In this document: positions 60,710 to 64,000 of the stretch, piece by piece | Numbering within the stretch: position 1 is the stretch's first letter | How the letters are laid out: every line of letters begins with the position of its first letter | Assembly: GCA_013178185.1 (NCBI GenBank) | Contig: JABLXC010000008.1 | Coordinates: forward strand, 1 to 64,000 | Reading direction: 5' to 3' | Source: Anaerolineae bacterium | GTDB lineage: Bacteria > Chloroflexota > Anaerolineae > Anaerolineales > Anaerolineaceae | DNA length: 64,000 nucleotides | Program-made: the position numbers and the translations under genes | The notes under the pieces: generated by a model | Databases searched by the model: none | The model's input: only the letters and a program-made list of their open reading frames with translations | What the model was told of the DNA's origin: nothing

Positions 60710-62404
60710 ATGCCTACTTTACCGGAAATTTTGTTTGCGCATTATCACGATAACTTTGATAAAGAGATCATGATTCTTCAGCAGGCCGGGCATGGTGATC
60801 AACCCATCTCTTATGGTGATTTGATTTCGGGCGCGGCTTCGTATGCAAAAATATACGAGGATTGCGGCATTAGACAGGGGGAAGTGGTTATTTTAATCCT
60901 GCAGCACGGGATCGAACTCGTTTATTCCTTTTGGGGAGCGATTCTTCATGGCGCTATTCCCTCCATTATGCCTTTTCTGACAGAAAAACTGTTGCCGGAT
61001 CGCTATCGGTCCGATCTAGCATCCCTGATCTCTGTTACCAAACCCGTCGCCCTGGTTACCTATCGAGATTTCGAAGGAGAGGTCAGAGCTGCATTGAAGC
61101 CCGGTGACAGCGTCAGGGCGGTTATCATTTCAGACAAGGTTTTGCCAGGAAGTGTGCCAGATATTGCAGCGTTGGGAGGGTTTCATCGCTCACCAGATGA
61201 CATCGCGCTTTTGCAGCATTCTTCCGGAACAACAGGCCTACAGAAGGGGGTGGCCCTTTCCCATCAGGCGATTTTGAACCAGTTAGAGAGCTACAGCCAG
61301 GCCTTGAAACTGAACCCTCAAGATGTTATTGTCAGTTGGCTGCCCCTTTATCATGATATGGGATTGATTGCCGGTTTCTTAATGCCTATTTTGTGCGCAA
61401 TTCCCCTGGTCATTATGTCCCCTTTCGATTGGGTGCGTGCTCCTTATCGATTGTTACAAGCAGTCTCGAAATACCGGGGAACATTGAGCTGGTTACCTAA
61501 TTTCGCCTATAATTTTTGCGCCCAGAAGATTCAAGACCGCCATCTCGATGGAATTGATCTTTCCAGCTGGCGAGCCATCAGTAATTGTTCTGAACCAATG
61601 CGTTATGAAAGCCATCAAATGTTCCTTGAGCGGTTCAGGTCATTTGGCCTTCGTCCCGAAGCGCTGACAACTTGTTATGCGATGGCTGAAAATGTTTTTG
61701 CAGTCACACAAGGAGGTATTGATGGGGCGGTCACTGTTGATGAGATCGACCGGGATGGATTTCAAAGCAAGCGCGAGGCCCAACCGGTCAAAACAGGACA
61801 CCCCTCAATCAAGATGCTTTCTGCTGGCAAGCCAATCCCAAATACTGAAGTGAAGATTCTATCTGAGAAGGGGGTGGTCCTCCCGGATCGGTTCGTAGGT
61901 GAAATTGCCCTCCGCAGTAATTGCATGCTTACCGGTTATTACAACAGACCGGATGCGACAAAAAAGGCATTCCTGGATGGCTGGTATCTGACAGGGGATT
62001 ACGGTTATATGGTGGATGGGGAGGTTTTTGTTTCGGGCAGAAAGAAAGACCTGATTATTGTGGGCGGAAAGAATATCTATCCACAAGATATCGAAGAGCT
62101 GGCGATGAAGGTGGCTGAAGTGCATCCGGGAAGGGCTTCGGCGTTTGGCGTGTTCAATGAGGAAAGTGGTACGGAAGAGGTAGTCCTTGTGGCTGAAGTG
62201 GATACAAAGGATCTATTGGAACGCGATCGGATCGCGGATGAGATTCGTCGTGTTGTAACCCGTGGTTCGGCCATTTCGTTACACAATGTTTATATCGTAG
62301 GACCTAACTGGCTTGTGAAGACCAGTAGTGGAAAGAATGCGCGGGTCTATAACCGTGAGAAATATCTTTCTGAGATTAATTCTTTACAAAATCTTTATGA
62401 TTAA
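60710..62404 (+). CDS. Fatty-acyl-AMP-ligase-like adenylate-forming enzyme
   Basis: The 564-residue protein has the ANL core motifs LLQHSSGTTGLQKGVALSH (P-loop), WLPLYHDMGLIAGFLMPI and YAMAENVFAVTQGGID. GWYLTGDYGYMVDGE and the C-terminal Lys region KTSSGKNARV follow. YHDMGLI and the lack of a CoA site point to FAAL-type enzymes, which load a fatty acid onto a carrier protein, rather than to DltA, which uses D-alanine. It is the last gene of the cluster. About 100 bases of A/T-rich sequence with a weak hairpin (62465-62493) follow. Confidence 0.87.
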   Translation: MPTLPEILFAHYHDNFDKEIMILQQAGHGDQPISYGDLISGAASYAKIYEDCGIRQGEVVILILQHGIELVYSFWGAILHGAIPSIMPFLTEKLLPDRYRSDLASLISVTKPVALVTYRDFEGEVRAALKPGDSVRAVIISDKVLPGSVPDIAALGGFHRSPDDIALLQHSSGTTGLQKGVALSHQAILNQLESYSQALKLNPQDVIVSWLPLYHDMGLIAGFLMPILCAIPLVIMSPFDWVRAPYRLLQAVSKYRGTLSWLPNFAYNFCAQKIQDRHLDGIDLSSWRAISNCSEPMRYESHQMFLERFRSFGLRPEALTTCYAMAENVFAVTQGGIDGAVTVDEIDRDGFQSKREAQPVKTGHPSIKMLSAGKPIPNTEVKILSEKGVVLPDRFVGEIALRSNCMLTGYYNRPDATKKAFLDGWYLTGDYGYMVDGEVFVSGRKKDLIIVGGKNIYPQDIEELAMKVAEVHPGRASAFGVFNEESGTEEVVLVAEVDTKDLLERDRIADEIRRVVTRGSAISLHNVYIVGPNWLVKTSSGKNARVYNREKYLSEINSLQNLYD

Positions 62405-62517
62405 TTCATAGGAACTTTATTCTGTTTTGCTATTATTTGCACTGATCATGTTGTTTTCATTCTTGTCAGTAGAAGAGCGTTTTCTTCTGACAGCCTGTAC
62501 TTGAAGAGGTGATTGAA

Positions 62518-62961
62518 ATGAGTAAAGGTTTGCGAGTGGCTTTGGTTGTTTTTGGCGTGTTGGCAGTTGTGGGCGGTTCGCTAGCAGCAGGGTTCATGAT
62601 CGGAAGGGCCAGCAATTGGTCTGGGTTGAGGTTAGCCGCCCCATATCCAAACGCCGATTCAGACTTTGGGCCAGGACTGAGGCCTGGTGCAATGATGGGG
62701 CAGTATGGGCGGCCTGATTGCTTTGGCTGGGGGTCCATGACGCAGTTCAAGGGGCCTAATTCGATGGGGCCTTGGATGATGCAGAAAAACCGCGCCGGAA
62801 ATTTTACCTGCCCTTATCATGTTGAAAATGATCAGTTTCCGGGTAGGATGCGTCCTCGAATGCACTTTCAATATAATCGGCCGGACGGAGCGCCGGATCC
62901 CTGTCCTTTTTGGGACGAGAATAGGCAAGAATTTCCGCCAAACGGGTTTGAGGGAGAGTAG
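62518..62961 (+). CDS. Met/Pro-rich exported or membrane-anchored small protein
   Basis: ATG 62518 has GAGGTG 7 bases upstream. The 147-residue protein has one N-terminal membrane helix (VALVVFGVLAVVGGSLAAGF). The extracytoplasmic part is rich in Gly, Met, Pro and aromatic residues (GAMMGQYGRPDCFGW, MGPWMMQKN, CPYHVEN, MHFQYNRPDG). Met, His and Cys spacing suggests a metal, possibly copper, binding surface. No family was recognised. A clean terminator follows. The next genes encode a two-component system whose sensor also carries a Met-rich segment. Confidence 0.7.
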   Translation: MSKGLRVALVVFGVLAVVGGSLAAGFMIGRASNWSGLRLAAPYPNADSDFGPGLRPGAMMGQYGRPDCFGWGSMTQFKGPNSMGPWMMQKNRAGNFTCPYHVENDQFPGRMRPRMHFQYNRPDGAPDPCPFWDENRQEFPPNGFEGE

Positions 62962-62989
62962 TCTTGATTTATTTGCCGAGCATATCTGA

Positions 62990-63019
62990 GGCCGGGTGGT
63001 GGATCCTACCCGGCTTTTT
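62990..63019 (+). terminator. Rho-independent terminator
   Basis: GCCGGGT (62991-62997) pairs with ACCCGGC (63008-63014) around a 10-base loop and is followed by TTTTTC. It lies 30 bases after the small Met-rich protein. Confidence 0.88.
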
Positions 63020-63122
63020 CTTGTAAAATCGGAGTTGTGGGAAATCTCCTTCGTAACACTTGAGAGATTTTATTCGAGAATGAAATAATATCCTTGTTTT
63101 TTAATTTGCGTGTGAGGTATCG

Positions 63123-63803
63123 ATGACTGGAGCTAAGATCCTTGTAATTGACGATGAACCGAATATCATCAAATTGGTTAGCGCATACCTAAAGCCTGAA
63201 GGTTATGAAGTATATAGTGCCACTGATGGCGTTTCAGGATTAAAAGCGGCAAGAACTTATAAACCGGAGCTGATCGTTTTGGATATTATGCTGCCAGGAT
63301 TGAATGGCATCGAACTACTTTCTCAACTACGGAGAGAGTCGCAGGTTTATGTTATTATGTTGACGGCACGGGCAGAAGAAACCGATAAAATCGTTGGATT
63401 ATCCGTGGGCGCAGATGATTATGTTACAAAACCTTTTAGTCCGCGAGAATTGGTGGCACGAATAAAGGCTGCGCTGCGCAGAATAAGTGTGTCCTCATCC
63501 TTTCATGAGATTTACGCTTTTCGTCATGTCAAGATGAATGTGAGCAGCCGCCAGGTCTGGTTAGATGACGTGGAGGTCGAGTTGACGGCTATCGAATTTG
63601 ATTTACTGAAGGCGCTGGTAGAAAATCGAGGCCGCGTTCTAAGCCGCGAGCAGCTTTTAGAGAAGGTTTGGGGTGGAGAATATTTTGGTGATACTCGTGT
63701 TGTTGATGTGCATATCGGCCATATTCGCCAAAAGATGGGTGGTGAAAAACATATCGTAACTGTACGGGGTGCAGGATACCGGTTTGAGGATGAGGTGTTA
63801 TGA
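63123..63803 (+). CDS. OmpR/PhoB-type response regulator
   Basis: The 226-residue regulator has a receiver domain (DDEPN acidic pair, Asp54 in VLDIMLPGLNG, Lys in YVTKPFSP) and a winged-helix domain. The latter has LTAIEFDLLKALVENRGRVL, REQLLEKVWG and VVDVHIGHIRQKMG, ending AGYRFEDEVL. It is separated by one base from the sensor kinase start and forms a classic two-component operon. Confidence 0.96.
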   Translation: MTGAKILVIDDEPNIIKLVSAYLKPEGYEVYSATDGVSGLKAARTYKPELIVLDIMLPGLNGIELLSQLRRESQVYVIMLTARAEETDKIVGLSVGADDYVTKPFSPRELVARIKAALRRISVSSSFHEIYAFRHVKMNVSSRQVWLDDVEVELTAIEFDLLKALVENRGRVLSREQLLEKVWGGEYFGDTRVVDVHIGHIRQKMGGEKHIVTVRGAGYRFEDEVL

Positions 63804-63804
63804 G

Positions 63805-64000
63805 ATGTTGACTTTTTTTAGATCAAAGCTTTGGATGAATCTGTTTCTCTCTTATCTCATTGTGGTGCTGGTGGGCATGACAGTATTGGTTGTTGCGATT
63901 GGCCTGGGAATTCCGTCTGCTTTTAACCGGCAGGTGATGCCAATGATGGCGGGTCAAAATGGCATGATGAATGGACATATGGGAGGAATGTGGCAGGGCG
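63805..64000 (+). CDS. Sensor histidine kinase, N-terminal part (cut by window end)
   Basis: ATG 63805 opens one base after the regulator stop. The visible 65 residues give a membrane helix (LSYLIVVLVGMTVLVVAIGL). The start of an outside segment, very rich in Met (MPMMAGQNGMMNGHMGGMWQ), follows. Together with the preceding Met-rich protein this suggests sensing of copper or another soft metal. Kinase domains lie beyond the window, so the identity rests on operon position and N-terminal layout. Confidence 0.75.
   Translation, partial: MLTFFRSKLWMNLFLSYLIVVLVGMTVLVVAIGLGIPSAFNRQVMPMMAGQNGMMNGHMGGMWQG

Noticed and set aside
60710-62404. D-alanine activating enzyme (DltA)
   Set aside because: The YHDMGLIAGF core and overall form match fatty-acyl-AMP ligases; no D-Ala pocket features were recognised.

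Overview
The window reads as a chromosomal segment of an anaerobic bacterium, most likely a member of the Chloroflexota (class Anaerolineae). This is inferred from the gene content, not from a database search: a two-subunit glycine decarboxylase, 2-oxoacid:ferredoxin and aldehyde:ferredoxin oxidoreductases, a fused NuoCD, and a sigma-54 with a cysteine-knuckle insert. No rRNA, tRNA or CRISPR array was seen. Start codons were chosen by eye from Shine-Dalgarno spacing and family knowledge.

Layout. 1-968: the end of an insertion sequence that appears to have cut trmFO. 1036-5549: a damaged rpoN (one frameshift plus one internal deletion), then a PAS histidine kinase and a NtrC-type activator that keeps GAFTGA but has no DNA-binding domain. 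5558-14183: a textbook -24/-12 promoter followed by a small membrane protein, a 1829-residue TPR protein and a TPR protein with a caspase/gingipain-like protease domain. This looks like a dedicated sigma-54-controlled TPR-protease system. 14204-18571: alaS and pepA, convergent on a shared terminator. 18652-22214: gcvH-gcvPA-gcvPB on the minus strand behind a tandem glycine riboswitch. 22242-24054: a membrane-anchored rhodanese with an in-frame UGA and a SECIS-like hairpin (candidate selenoprotein), and an MFS transporter. 24219-28595: an AOR-family tungsto/molybdo-enzyme and glmS preceded by a glmS ribozyme.

28597-34701: a SufR-like Fe-S regulator divergent from nuoB-nuoCD-nuoI, a small Cys protein, an Mrp/ApbC ATPase and a RicT/PSP1 protein, suggesting a regulated Fe-S/electron-transfer module. 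34721-39696: an M20 amidohydrolase, then a FadR-type regulator with the two subunits of a 2-oxoacid:ferredoxin oxidoreductase. 39732-48884, minus strand: a sulfurtransferase, a GNAT-like protein, an HD-GYP sensor, pyruvate kinase, ornithine aminotransferase, ornithine carbamoyltransferase, an SDR and an FmdB zinc ribbon. 49047-52196: an amino-acid permease and a B12-binding radical SAM enzyme.

52210-62404: a NarL-type two-component pair, a membrane protein, a lipoprotein and an envelope acylation cluster. The cluster consists of a 41-residue DltX-like peptide ending in WIYQGF, an MBOAT acyltransferase, three SGNH-type proteins, an acyl carrier protein and a fatty-acyl-AMP-ligase-like enzyme. 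It resembles a Dlt system rebuilt around a fatty-acyl-type activating enzyme. 62518-64000: a Met-rich exported protein, an OmpR-type regulator and the start of a Met-rich sensor kinase, possibly a copper-responsive system. The main candidates for new biology are the sigma-54 TPR-protease operon, the Dlt-like acyl-transfer cluster and the selenocysteine rhodanese.
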